Below, piece by piece: positions 35,182 through 42,833 of a stretch of 64,000 bases of DNA (the stretch's first letter is position 1; every line of letters starts with the position of its first letter). The stretch lies in assembly GCA_026390815.1 (NCBI GenBank), contig JAPLFH010000007.1, positions 62,001 through 126,000 of the forward strand, in the 5' to 3' direction. Origin of the DNA: Ignavibacteriales bacterium (lineage in GTDB: Bacteria > Bacteroidota > Ignavibacteria > Ignavibacteriales > SURF-24). The position numbers and the translations under genes were made by a program. Under the pieces are notes generated by a model. The model searched no databases. It had not been told where the DNA came from and saw nothing but the letters and a program-made list of their open reading frames with translations.

Positions 35182-36200
35182 AATAATTTCATTTCCTTAT
35201 CTACAATTGGAGCTAATTGTTCAAGTTTATCCAACAACCGTTTAAATGTTTTTGGAGTTAAAGATTGATATCCATCTGATAATGCAGTTTCCGGTTTATG
35301 ATGAACTTCGATAATCAGACCATCAGCGCCAGCAGCCACCGAAGCCATTGCCATTGCAGGAACCTTATCCCAAATTCCAATTCCGTGCGAAGGATCGACA
35401 ATAATTGGCAAATGCGAATGTTTTTTTATAACTGGAACTGCATTTAAATCGAGAGTATTCCTGGTATATGTTTCGAAAGTTTTAATTCCTCTTTCGCAAA
35501 ATATTACTTTATGGTTACCATTATACATTATATATTCTGCGCTCATCAGTAAATCCTCGATGGTTGCTGCCATTCCTCTTTTAAGAAGAATTGGTTTTGA
35601 AATGTTACCAAGTTTTTCCAGCAAACTATAATTTTGCATATTTCGTGCACCAATTTGAACTATGTCAGCAACTTCAGCAACCGCTTCGAGAGTTTCACTA
35701 TCTTTTGCTTCAGTTACAATCATCATATCAAATTCTTTTTTTACATCTGCCAAAATCTGTAATCCTTTTTCTTTCATTCCCTGGAAAGCGTATGGACTTG
35801 AGCGCGGTTTATAAGCGCCAGCTCTAAAGAATTTTATTCCCATTTCTTTAAGTTGTCCGGCAATCTCAAATATTTGATCGCGACTTTCTACAGAACACGG
35901 TCCCGCAATTATTCCAAGTTCCTTTCCACCGATTGAATGACTACCAAAATTGATTACAGTATCTTCATTTTTTACTTCGCGGCTTACAAGTTTATATTTT
36001 TTACTTACGCGCAAAACTTCTTCCACAGAATCCATTAACTGGAATTCTTCTTCATCGAGTGCTTCTGTTGGACCGGTTAATCCAATTGCCAATTTTTGTG
36101 CGCCATAAATTAAATGTGGTTTACAACCAACAGTTGCAATTTTTTCTTTTACTTTATCCACATCGGATTGTGGTGAATTAACATCCATTATGATTACCAT
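35169..36200 (-). CDS. aroF: DAHP synthase (type I-beta, with regulatory domain)
   Basis: 343-residue 3-deoxy-7-phosphoheptulonate synthase, first enzyme of the shikimate pathway. N-terminal ferredoxin-like regulatory domain (1-70), then the TIM barrel with [49 protein letters not shown]-like [10 protein letters not shown] and VDPSHGIG. Domain order and motifs match the Thermotoga-type enzyme, where the N-terminal domain mediates feedback inhibition by aromatic amino acids. It sits between trpF and trpB, so aromatic-pathway entry is co-expressed with the Trp branch. Overlaps trpF by 7 bases. The symbol aroF is a convention; it is not an E. coli AroF orthologue. Confidence 0.93.
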   Translation of the reverse strand: MVIIMDVNSPQSDVDKVKEKIATVGCKPHLIYGAQKLAIGLTGPTEALDEEEFQLMDSVEEVLRVSKKYKLVSREVKNEDTVINFGSHSIGGKELGIIAGPCSVESRDQIFEIAGQLKEMGIKFFRAGAYKPRSSPYAFQGMKEKGLQILADVKKEFDMMIVTEAKDSETLEAVAEVADIVQIGARNMQNYSLLEKLGNISKPILLKRGMAATIEDLLMSAEYIMYNGNHKVIFCERGIKTFETYTRNTLDLNAVPVIKKHSHLPIIVDPSHGIGIWDKVPAMAMASVAAGADGLIIEVHHKPETALSDGYQSLTPKTFKRLLDKLEQLAPIVDKEMKLLCTT

Positions 36201-36814
36201 AATGCTCTCCTTATTTGATTTATCTTATTGAAAAATTCTTTCACTTTTATTTCATCTTTCTTTCCCGGTTCGCTTTCAAGTGAAGAAGAAAGATCAACGG
36301 CAATAGGGTTCACTTCTTTAATTACATCTTCGATATTGCGGTAAGATATTCCTCCAGACAAAATTATATTAGTGCGAATATTTTTTGGAATAATTTTCCA
36401 ATTAAAACTCTTTCCAGTTCCACCATACTGTATATTAGAAAATGTATCCAGCAGGGGAGTAATATTTTTGAATTCATTAATTGCATCAAAGTTAAAATTA
36501 TCTTTTACGCTAAAACTTTTTATAACCGGTGCTTCTATTTTAGCAGCAAGTTCCGGTGTTTCATTCCCGTGAAGCTGTACAGCATTAAGTTTAAGTTGCG
36601 ATACTATTGAATTTATTAATTCTGGTGATTCGTTTACGAAAACGCCAACCTTGATTGTAAAAAGTGATAGCTTTTTAATTATTTGGATGGCTTCTGCAAA
36701 ATTAATAAATCTTTTACTCTTGTTGAAGAAAATGAATCCCAGCAAATCGGCTCCACTGGCTTCACAAAGAAGTGCATCATTCAAGTTTGTTATTCCACAA
36801 ATTTTAACTTTCAA
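36194..36814 (-). CDS. trpF: Phosphoribosylanthranilate isomerase
   Basis: About 206 residues. The TTG at 36814 gives the usual N-terminus MKVKICGITN and the usual length; in-frame ATG codons at 36838 and 36853 would add unconserved residues and increase overlap with trpC to as much as 50 bases. Motifs: KVKICGITN with the catalytic Cys, VGVFVNE, VQLHGNE, LLDTFSNIQYGGTGKSFNW and ILSGGI. It isomerises PRA to CdRP in a TIM barrel. Minimal overlap with trpC is 11 bases. Confidence 0.93.
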   Translation of the reverse strand: MKVKICGITNLNDALLCEASGADLLGFIFFNKSKRFINFAEAIQIIKKLSLFTIKVGVFVNESPELINSIVSQLKLNAVQLHGNETPELAAKIEAPVIKSFSVKDNFNFDAINEFKNITPLLDTFSNIQYGGTGKSFNWKIIPKNIRTNIILSGGISYRNIEDVIKEVNPIAVDLSSSLESEPGKKDEIKVKEFFNKINQIRRALW

Positions 36815-37598
36815 TAGTACACCAGCTTTTAAATTCATTAATGCTTTCTTCAATATCTTTTGCTTTCATAAAATATTTTCCAACAAGCACAGCATCAATT
36901 TCTGCCGTTTTCAAAATATTTACATCTGATTTGGATTTTATTCCACTTTCTGAAACCAATAGAACATCATCAGGAATTAGTTTTGAGATGTTGACAGTTG
37001 TTTGAATATCTGTTATAAAACTTTCCAAATTACGGTTGTTAATCCCGATTAATTTGTTCAGTCCAAAATCAATTTTACTAATTTGATTTTCTGAGTGAAG
37101 CTCAAGCAGCACTTCTAAACCAACTTGTTGGGCAGTCAAAGTTAATTCTTTAATTTGAGTTGCACTTAATACCTCAGCAATCAAAAGTATTGCGTCCGCT
37201 CCGTTCGCTTTGGCTTCATAAACCTGCAACTCATCAAAAATAAAATCTTTGCGAAGCAATGGCTTATTTTTTATCTCAGCAATATCTTTTAGGTATAAAA
37301 TATTTCCTTGAAAATATTTTTCGTCTGTTAGAACAGAAATTCCATTTACATTTTGGGAAAAATAAGCTCTGGCAATTTCTAAGTGATTAAAATCTTCTTT
37401 TAGAATCCCTTTAGAAGGACTGGCTTTCTTGATTTCCGCAATGATAGATATATTTTTATCGCTGGAAATATGGTTCATCAAGCTGTAAGAAAGTTTATTG
37501 AAAAGAGGAGATTTCTCAAAATCCTCAATGGAAAATTCCTTTCGGAGTTTTTTTACTTCCTGCTTTTTTGAATCAACTATTTTATCAAGTATGTTCAA
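36804..37598 (-). CDS. trpC: Indole-3-glycerol phosphate synthase
   Basis: 264-residue TIM-barrel enzyme cyclising CdRP. Visible signatures: IIAEIKKASPSKGIL with the catalytic Lys, VLTDEKYFQGN, LLRKDFIFDELQVYEA, IGINNRNLESF and VSESGIKSKSDV. Stand-alone TrpC (not fused to TrpF). Overlaps trpD by 4 bases (ATGA) and trpF by at least 11 bases, so it is tightly coupled in the operon. Confidence 0.96.
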   Translation of the reverse strand: MNILDKIVDSKKQEVKKLRKEFSIEDFEKSPLFNKLSYSLMNHISSDKNISIIAEIKKASPSKGILKEDFNHLEIARAYFSQNVNGISVLTDEKYFQGNILYLKDIAEIKNKPLLRKDFIFDELQVYEAKANGADAILLIAEVLSATQIKELTLTAQQVGLEVLLELHSENQISKIDFGLNKLIGINNRNLESFITDIQTTVNISKLIPDDVLLVSESGIKSKSDVNILKTAEIDAVLVGKYFMKAKDIEESINEFKSWCTIES

Positions 37599-38617
37599 GA
37601 AAATCTCTCGCTTATTGATTTAAGTTCATGCAATTTTGATAAAGCGCCACCGCTTAAAATAGCTTCTTCTGCTGCATCTTTACATACCTTCAAATCCTTG
37701 GAAAAGTTACCACAATACAAAGCAACCGCTGCATTAGCAGATGTTACAAAAAATGCAGCGTTCTTTTTTTTACTTTTGAATAAATTTAAAATTAGTTCTG
37801 CATTATATTTTGGAGAAGCGCCTTTGATGTCATCAATATTAAGCTGTGGATAGTTGAAGCTATCGTGCGATAATTTGTAATTATTCAGTTCGGTATTTTT
37901 ATTAAATTCATTTACATCAGTATCTTCAATAAGAGAAATTTCATCCAGATTGTTTCCGGTACAAATGAAACAAACTTTTTCCATATCAAGATGTCCAGCG
38001 GCTTCTGACATCAGTTTTGATGACTTATTATTATAGACACCTATCAATTGTTTTTTTGTATTTGCTGGATTTGTTAGCGGACCCAGTAAATTAAAAACTG
38101 TTTTCATTCCCAATTCTTTCCGAACGGCTGCTGCATATTTCATTGCTGGATGAAAATTTGGCGCAAACAAAAAGCTTATTCCAATTTCCTTTAAAGCAAC
38201 ACAAGATTGCTCCGCATTTAAATTTATGTTTACTCCAAGCTCAGTTAACACATCTGCGCTGCCAGAGTTACTGGAGATTGATCTGTTACCGTGCTTTGCA
38301 ACTTTTACACCTGCTGCCGCAACTACAAATGAAGCAGCGGTAGAAATGTTAAATGTACCGGATGAATCTCCCCCGGTGCCGCAAACATCAATAAGATTTT
38401 CATTGTCAACATCAAGCTTAATACTTTTATATCGCATAGCTTTTGCCAGTCCTGCGATTTCTTCAGCAGTTTCACCTTTTACTTTTAATGCAATCAGAAA
38501 CGCAGCAAGCTGCGAATTATTTACTTTACCACTCATAATATTATCCATAGCGTCATATGCTTCCGAAATTGTTAGATTCTCTTGTTCAAGTATTTTTTCT
38601 ATATAATTTTTAATCAT
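37595..38617 (-). CDS. trpD: Anthranilate phosphoribosyltransferase
   Basis: 340 residues. The PRPP-binding motif CGTGGDSSGTFNIST is followed by KHGNRSISSNSGSADVLTELG and RKELGMKTVFNLLGPLTNPA, all family-typical; the helical N-terminal domain contains the MRYKSI and LAAFLIALKVKG stretches. Transfers phosphoribose to anthranilate. Stand-alone, with the glutaminase domain encoded separately by trpG. Four-base overlaps on both sides (trpG and trpC). Confidence 0.96.
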   Translation of the reverse strand: MIKNYIEKILEQENLTISEAYDAMDNIMSGKVNNSQLAAFLIALKVKGETAEEIAGLAKAMRYKSIKLDVDNENLIDVCGTGGDSSGTFNISTAASFVVAAAGVKVAKHGNRSISSNSGSADVLTELGVNINLNAEQSCVALKEIGISFLFAPNFHPAMKYAAAVRKELGMKTVFNLLGPLTNPANTKKQLIGVYNNKSSKLMSEAAGHLDMEKVCFICTGNNLDEISLIEDTDVNEFNKNTELNNYKLSHDSFNYPQLNIDDIKGASPKYNAELILNLFKSKKKNAAFFVTSANAAVALYCGNFSKDLKVCKDAAEEAILSGGALSKLHELKSISERFS

Positions 38618-39180
38618 AATTGTAACCAGTTGTTTATTATTTTTTCACCTTCAATAGTTAAAATAGATTCAGGATGAAATTGTATCCCTTCAATCGGATA
38701 GTTCTTGTGCCGTACTCCCATTATAACTCCAGCATCAGTGAAAGAAGAAATCTCCAACTCTTTTGGTAAGCTTTCTTTTTCAATAATTAAAGAATGATAC
38801 CTTGTGGCTATAAACTGCTGTGGAATATTTTTGAATATTGTTTTTTCATCATGTTTGATTTGAGATGTTTTCCCATGCATCAGTGCGGGTGCTTTTACAA
38901 TCTTACCGCCAAAACAATAACCAATTGCCTGATGCCCAAGACAAACTCCTAATACAGGAATATTTTTCCCGAATTTATTTATAGAAGTTAATGTCATTTT
39001 GGAATCCTCCGGACGACCAGGTCCTGGCGAAAGAAGAATTTTATCCGGAGCTATTGTTTCAATTTCCTCTTCAGTAATTTCATCATTTCTTTTTACAACC
39101 ATTTCCTGTTTGAATTTTCCCAATAACTGAACCAGGTTGTATGTAAATGAATCGTAATTATCAATCACTAATATCTTCAT
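38614..39180 (-). CDS. trpG: Anthranilate synthase glutamine amidotransferase component
   Basis: 188 residues, class-I glutamine amidotransferase supplying ammonia to TrpE. Starts MKILVIDNYDSFTYNLVQ. Oxyanion loop SPGPGRPED; nucleophile Cys80 in GVCLGHQAIGYCFGG; His-x-Glu in GIQFHPESILT. In some bacteria the same subunit serves p-aminobenzoate synthase too, but no pabB is in view. Overlaps trpE by 20 bases and trpD by 4. Confidence 0.95.
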   Translation of the reverse strand: MKILVIDNYDSFTYNLVQLLGKFKQEMVVKRNDEITEEEIETIAPDKILLSPGPGRPEDSKMTLTSINKFGKNIPVLGVCLGHQAIGYCFGGKIVKAPALMHGKTSQIKHDEKTIFKNIPQQFIATRYHSLIIEKESLPKELEISSFTDAGVIMGVRHKNYPIEGIQFHPESILTIEGEKIINNWLQL

Positions 39181-40636
39181 CTATTACCTCTGCATGTTCT
39201 AAAGCGTGTTTCATAACAGCCGATTTGTTTTTAATTTCCTTTGATTCGAGATGTGGAATACTATCTGCCACTATTCCCGCACCAGCTTGCCAGTTTACAA
39301 TTCTTCCTTTTGCAAATAAAGTTCTAATAGCTATGCACATATCAAGGTTGCCAGAAAAATCGATGTAACCAACTGCGCCAGCATAAACATTACGACTCAT
39401 TTTTTCATATTCATTTATAAGCTGCATTGCTTTAATTTTTGGAGCACCGGTTACTGTTCCTGCAGGAAAACATGCTTTTAATGTATCAATGCAATCTTTA
39501 TCGTCCGCTAATTTACCCTGCACTTTAGAAACAAGATGCATAACGTGTGAGAAGCGATGAACTTTCATTTCTTCGATTACCTTTATTGTGTCGTACTCAC
39601 AAACTCTTCCTAAATCATTTCTACCCAAATCTAAAAGCATAATGTGTTCAGCAATTTCTTTTGGGTCGCTGACAAGATTATTTTCCAGTTTTAAATCCTC
39701 TTCAACGGTATTTCCTCTTTTTCTTGTTCCTGCAATCGGCAATATCTCTGCAACTCGATCCTTTACTTTAACTAAATTTTCGGGTGAAGTGCCGATGATT
39801 GTGAAATCATTCTCAAACTCAAGGAAATACATATAAGGTGAAGGATTTATTATTCGCAGAGAACGATATACATTAAAAAGATCGCCGCTAAACTCGGATG
39901 AATATTTTTTGGATAATACAATTTGGAAAATATCTCCTTCCAGAATGTTATTTTTGCTTGCATCTACAAGTTGATGATAAGATTCATCACTAATGTTTAC
40001 TTCAACATCTTTCAGGAGTTTAAAATCAGATTTAAAGATGAGAGGTTTTGCTAAGTCTTTTCTAAGGTTTCTAATTGTTTTTTTTGCTTGAAGATATGCT
40101 TCTTCCAAATTTGTTTCATCCTGAACATTTACATTTGTAACTAAAATAATCTGATGTTTATAATGATCAAAAGCTATAGTAGTATTATAAACTCCAAAAA
40201 TTGAATCAGGATTATTAGAATCATCTCTTTTAAAACTTAGAACGTTTTCAATAAGTGAAATATTTTCGTAGCCAAGGAATCCAACAATTCCACCTGTAAA
40301 GTTTGGAAGTTCGGCAAGCTGCGGATGGTGACGTGAATTTATCTCTTCCTTGATAAAATCAAATATATTTTTCTTCATCTGGGTCGAAGAACCATCTTTA
40401 TGTACTGTTAAATCCATTCCGAAGTTAGAAAATGATTTTTCGGGATTTATTCCAATGAATGAGTACCGTCCTAAACTTTCTTTACCTTCAACTGTTTCCA
40501 GAAGAAAACTTTGTGTATTCGGTTTTCTTAATTTAAGATACGCAAGTACTGGAGTAAGTAGATCTGCAGTAATCTTTTCATAAACCGGAATAAAGTTGTA
40601 TTTATGAGCTAATTCTTTAAATATTTCAAATGTCAT
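39161..40636 (-). CDS. trpE: Anthranilate synthase component I
   Basis: 491 residues, first structural gene of the trp operon. Converts chorismate to anthranilate. N-terminal region with FLLETVEGKESLGRYSFIG, the area that binds feedback tryptophan in homologues (Leu-Leu-Glu-Ser-like motif), and the C-terminal chorismate-binding domain with IGTSPENLVKV, AGTRKRGN, LLDLGRNDLGRVC, TLKACFPAGTVTGAPKI and YAGAVGYIDFSG. The ATG lies 15 bases after a terminator hairpin that is preceded by a Trp-rich leader peptide, so transcription is probably regulated by attenuation as well as enzyme feedback. Confidence 0.96.
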   Translation of the reverse strand: MTFEIFKELAHKYNFIPVYEKITADLLTPVLAYLKLRKPNTQSFLLETVEGKESLGRYSFIGINPEKSFSNFGMDLTVHKDGSSTQMKKNIFDFIKEEINSRHHPQLAELPNFTGGIVGFLGYENISLIENVLSFKRDDSNNPDSIFGVYNTTIAFDHYKHQIILVTNVNVQDETNLEEAYLQAKKTIRNLRKDLAKPLIFKSDFKLLKDVEVNISDESYHQLVDASKNNILEGDIFQIVLSKKYSSEFSGDLFNVYRSLRIINPSPYMYFLEFENDFTIIGTSPENLVKVKDRVAEILPIAGTRKRGNTVEEDLKLENNLVSDPKEIAEHIMLLDLGRNDLGRVCEYDTIKVIEEMKVHRFSHVMHLVSKVQGKLADDKDCIDTLKACFPAGTVTGAPKIKAMQLINEYEKMSRNVYAGAVGYIDFSGNLDMCIAIRTLFAKGRIVNWQAGAGIVADSIPHLESKEIKNKSAVMKHALEHAEVIDEDISD

Positions 40637-40651
40637 TTTGTTTTATCCAAT

Positions 40652-40689
40652 AAAAAAGCCTTTCCTAGTGAACTAAGAAAGGCTTTTTA
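40652..40689 (-). terminator. trp attenuator terminator hairpin
   Basis: Minus-strand RNA: AAAAAGCCTTTC pairs with GAAAGGCTTTTT (12 bp), extended inward by four pairs around the loop TTCA, then a T run (40652-40657). Its first arm contains TTAGTTCACTA (40666-40676), which can pair instead with TAGTGAATTAA upstream (40711-40721). It stands 15 bases before the trpE ATG, too close to end a separate gene, and so fits an attenuator. The stem also reads as a terminator in the plus direction. Confidence 0.85.
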
Positions 40690-40718
40690 TATGTTTAAAT
40701 ATTACTTACTTTAATTCA

Positions 40719-40793
40719 CTATGTTAGGGTGTTTATAGTAAACCACCAAAAATTAATTGTAAAATTAAAGTAATATGTTTTGTTTCTTTTCAT
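40719..40793 (-). CDS. trpL: trp leader peptide with tandem Trp codons
   Basis: 24-residue leader peptide MKRNKTYYF...NFWWFTINTLT ending in TAG. Two adjacent TGG codons (40748-40743) encode Trp16-Trp17. A first hairpin, 8 bp with one bulged G (40728-40747), covers these codons. The TAG and next bases (40711-40721) can pair over 11 bp (one G-U) with the first arm of the terminator. This is the classical layout in which a ribosome stalled at Trp codons frees the antiterminator. No Shine-Dalgarno is seen and the distance from the predicted transcription start is only about 8 bases, so initiation may be leaderless. Too short for routine gene finding. Confidence 0.85.
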   Translation of the reverse strand: MKRNKTYYFNFTINFWWFTINTLT

Positions 40794-40807
40794 ATAATTC
40801 TATATGA

Positions 40808-40835
40808 AATATATGAAATTAAGACGAATAGTCAA
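40808..40835 (-). promoter_or_regulatory. Putative trp operon promoter
   Basis: Minus strand: TTGACT (40835-40830), 16-base spacer, TATATT (40813-40808). It would start RNA at about 40801, 8 bases before the leader-peptide ATG. No TrpR-like palindrome was recognised. Confidence 0.55.
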
Positions 40836-40946
40836 GAGCCTATAGAAAAAATATTGTAATAGAGCAATTTTTTTTTGATATTTATCAACGTTATTACAAT
40901 TTGTTTTTAAGTTCTAATTATTAAAAAAATAGCGAATTTGTGAATT

Positions 40947-41303
40947 ATGATGCTTGAAATGTTCAAATCGAAGATTCATCGTGCAACCGTTACGATGAGC
41001 GAACTTTATTATGAAGGCAGTATAACTATCGATAAAGATCTACTTGATGCTGCAGGAATATTGGTTGGTGAAAAAGTTCAGGTTGTTAACGTAAATAATG
41101 GTTCACGTTTAGAAACCTATACTCTTGAAGGTCCTTCCGGAAGTGGTATGATCTGCTTGAACGGACCAGCAGCAAGGCTCGGTGCTGTTGGAGATGAAAT
41201 AGTTATTATAACTTACGCTTCAATGACTCAAGAGGAAGCAAAAAATTACAAACCCAAAATCATTCTGGTTGATAAAGAAAATAAAGTTAAAAATGTTGTT
41301 TAA
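40947..41303 (+). CDS. panD: Aspartate 1-decarboxylase
   Basis: 118-residue pyruvoyl enzyme making beta-alanine for pantothenate. The proenzyme self-cleaves between Gly24 and Ser25 in YYEGSITID, and Ser25 becomes the pyruvoyl group; numbering equals E. coli PanD. Other conserved parts: [24 protein letters not shown] and [20 protein letters not shown]. Divergent from the trp operon; the intervening 150 bases are AT-rich with no clear promoter on this strand. Confidence 0.96.
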   Translation: MMLEMFKSKIHRATVTMSELYYEGSITIDKDLLDAAGILVGEKVQVVNVNNGSRLETYTLEGPSGSGMICLNGPAARLGAVGDEIVIITYASMTQEEAKNYKPKIILVDKENKVKNVV

Positions 41304-41413
41304 TTTAGATTAAGGAACCTTTTCCCAATTTAGAATTGTATAAGTTAAAAGTTGAATTCATTGCTTTTTTATTTTCTTTTAATTACAATTGTTTTGGTAA
41401 AGGAAGGTTAGAT

Positions 41414-41911
41414 ATGAAAAAGTTATTTATAGTTTTATATTTGGTCATTACTGCTGTCTCATTTGCTCAATTTAAAGATCAGGTGGATAATAGACCAACT
41501 ATTCATGAAGGACTTATAAGGAATGATACTCCAAGTTTAGTACTTGGATTTATAAATCCTAATAATTTTTCAATGCACCATTCAGTAGATCTTTCATATT
41601 CAGCTTTTGGAAATAATGGCATGGCGCTGGGTGTTTATACAAATAGTATGTTTTACAAGTTTGCTGAAAATCTCAATGTTCAGGCTGATATCAGCTTGGT
41701 TAATTCTCCTTACAACTCCTTTGGAAAGAATTTTGCCAATCAAATAAATGGACTTTATTTAACAAAGGCAGCTATCAATTACGAACCCTGGGAGAATTTT
41801 AAAATAAATATACAATATAGAAATAATCCATTAGGATACTACAACCCTTATTATGGCAATTCAAGATATATGAATCGTGGATTAATGGATAATGAATGGT
41901 TAGGATGGTAA
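41414..41911 (+). CDS. Exported protein of unknown function
   Basis: About 165 residues, family not recognised. The ATG at 41414 is chosen because AGGAAGG lies upstream and it directly begins a signal peptide (MKKLFIVLYLVITAVSFAQ); an earlier ATG at 41336 would add 26 residues of non-signal sequence. The mature protein is rich in Asn, Tyr and Gly with alternating strands, like a small outer-membrane or surface beta protein. The downstream LytR_C protein gene starts immediately after the stop, so they are coupled. Confidence 0.75.
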   Translation: MKKLFIVLYLVITAVSFAQFKDQVDNRPTIHEGLIRNDTPSLVLGFINPNNFSMHHSVDLSYSAFGNNGMALGVYTNSMFYKFAENLNVQADISLVNSPYNSFGKNFANQINGLYLTKAAINYEPWENFKINIQYRNNPLGYYNPYYGNSRYMNRGLMDNEWLGW

Positions 41912-42418
41912 TTGACAAATAAAGTAAAACGATCAGATAAACCTACCTCAAAAGTTGATAAAAAATCATCAACAAAAAATTTGTTTTTAAACGTAGCCAT
42001 TTTACTTCTTGGAATTATAATTATTTATATGACCTTTTCGATTATCTCCAAAATATTTATTAAAGAATCTGATAATGGACTGGAGGATAATAAGCATACA
42101 GCATCTAATATTGTTCAATTGGAAGTTTTAAATGGATGCGGCGTTAGTGGAACAGGACAAAAAGTTACAGATTTTTTACGGAAAAATAATTTTGATGTTG
42201 TTAACGTTAGCAATTACATAGTTAACAACCAATATATAAATGATATATCGCATACATTAGTAATTGATAGAATTGGTAATAAAGCAAATGCAAAAAAAGT
42301 TGCTGATTTACTTGGTGTTAAAAATGAAAATATTATTGAACAAATTAATAATGATTACTTTTTGGATGTTTCGTTGATTATTGGAAGAGATTTTAATCAA
42401 CTTAAACCTTACAAATAA
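41912..42418 (+). CDS. LytR C-terminal-domain protein
   Basis: 168 residues, TTG start directly after the previous stop. Short basic cytosolic tail, one membrane helix (about 24-46: NLFLNVAILLLGIIIIYMTF), then a periplasmic domain with VQLEVLNGCGVSGTGQKVTDFLRKNNFDV and HTLVIDRIGNKANAKKVADLLG, the pattern of LytR_C domains. No catalytic LytR/CpsA/Psr domain is present, so it is not a wall ligase by itself. It precedes rsfS and argS in what looks like one operon. Confidence 0.8.
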   Translation: MTNKVKRSDKPTSKVDKKSSTKNLFLNVAILLLGIIIIYMTFSIISKIFIKESDNGLEDNKHTASNIVQLEVLNGCGVSGTGQKVTDFLRKNNFDVVNVSNYIVNNQYINDISHTLVIDRIGNKANAKKVADLLGVKNENIIEQINNDYFLDVSLIIGRDFNQLKPYK

Positions 42419-42428
42419 AAGGAGCAAT

Positions 42429-42791
42429 GTGGATTCGAAAGTTTTAGCAAAAAAAATTTCAAACCTTATCTTTAATAAGAAAGGTTATGAAGTTAAAATT
42501 ATGGACTTACGGAAAATAACTTCTATTACAGATTATTTTGTAATCTGTTCGGCAGATTCCGATATGCAGGTTAAGGCGATTGCAGATGAAGTTGATGACA
42601 GGCTTAGTGAGCAGGGAATTAAATGTTATCACAAAGAAGGATACAAAGCACTCAATTGGGTACTTCTGGATTACTTTGATGTAGTTGTTCACGTATTTAA
42701 AAATGAATCGAGAAAGTATTACAACCTGGAAAAACTTTGGGGAGATGCACCAACTGAACTGGTTGAAGATAAACTACAATCATTAAGTTAA
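42429..42791 (+). CDS. rsfS: Ribosomal silencing factor RsfS
   Basis: 120 residues. The GTG at 42429 is chosen, with GGAG 4 bases upstream; a longer reading into the previous gene is unlikely. Iojap/RsfS signatures: DLRKITSITDYFVICSADSDMQVKAIADEV and ALNWVLLDYFDVVVHVFKNESRKYYNLEKLWGDAP (parts named only). Binds uL14 on the large ribosomal subunit and blocks subunit joining in slow growth. Located between the LytR_C protein gene and argS. Confidence 0.93.
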   Translation: MDSKVLAKKISNLIFNKKGYEVKIMDLRKITSITDYFVICSADSDMQVKAIADEVDDRLSEQGIKCYHKEGYKALNWVLLDYFDVVVHVFKNESRKYYNLEKLWGDAPTELVEDKLQSLS

Positions 42792-42833
42792 ACCACCTAC
42801 AATTACATCCATTGGAAATTGCTGGAGAATAAA

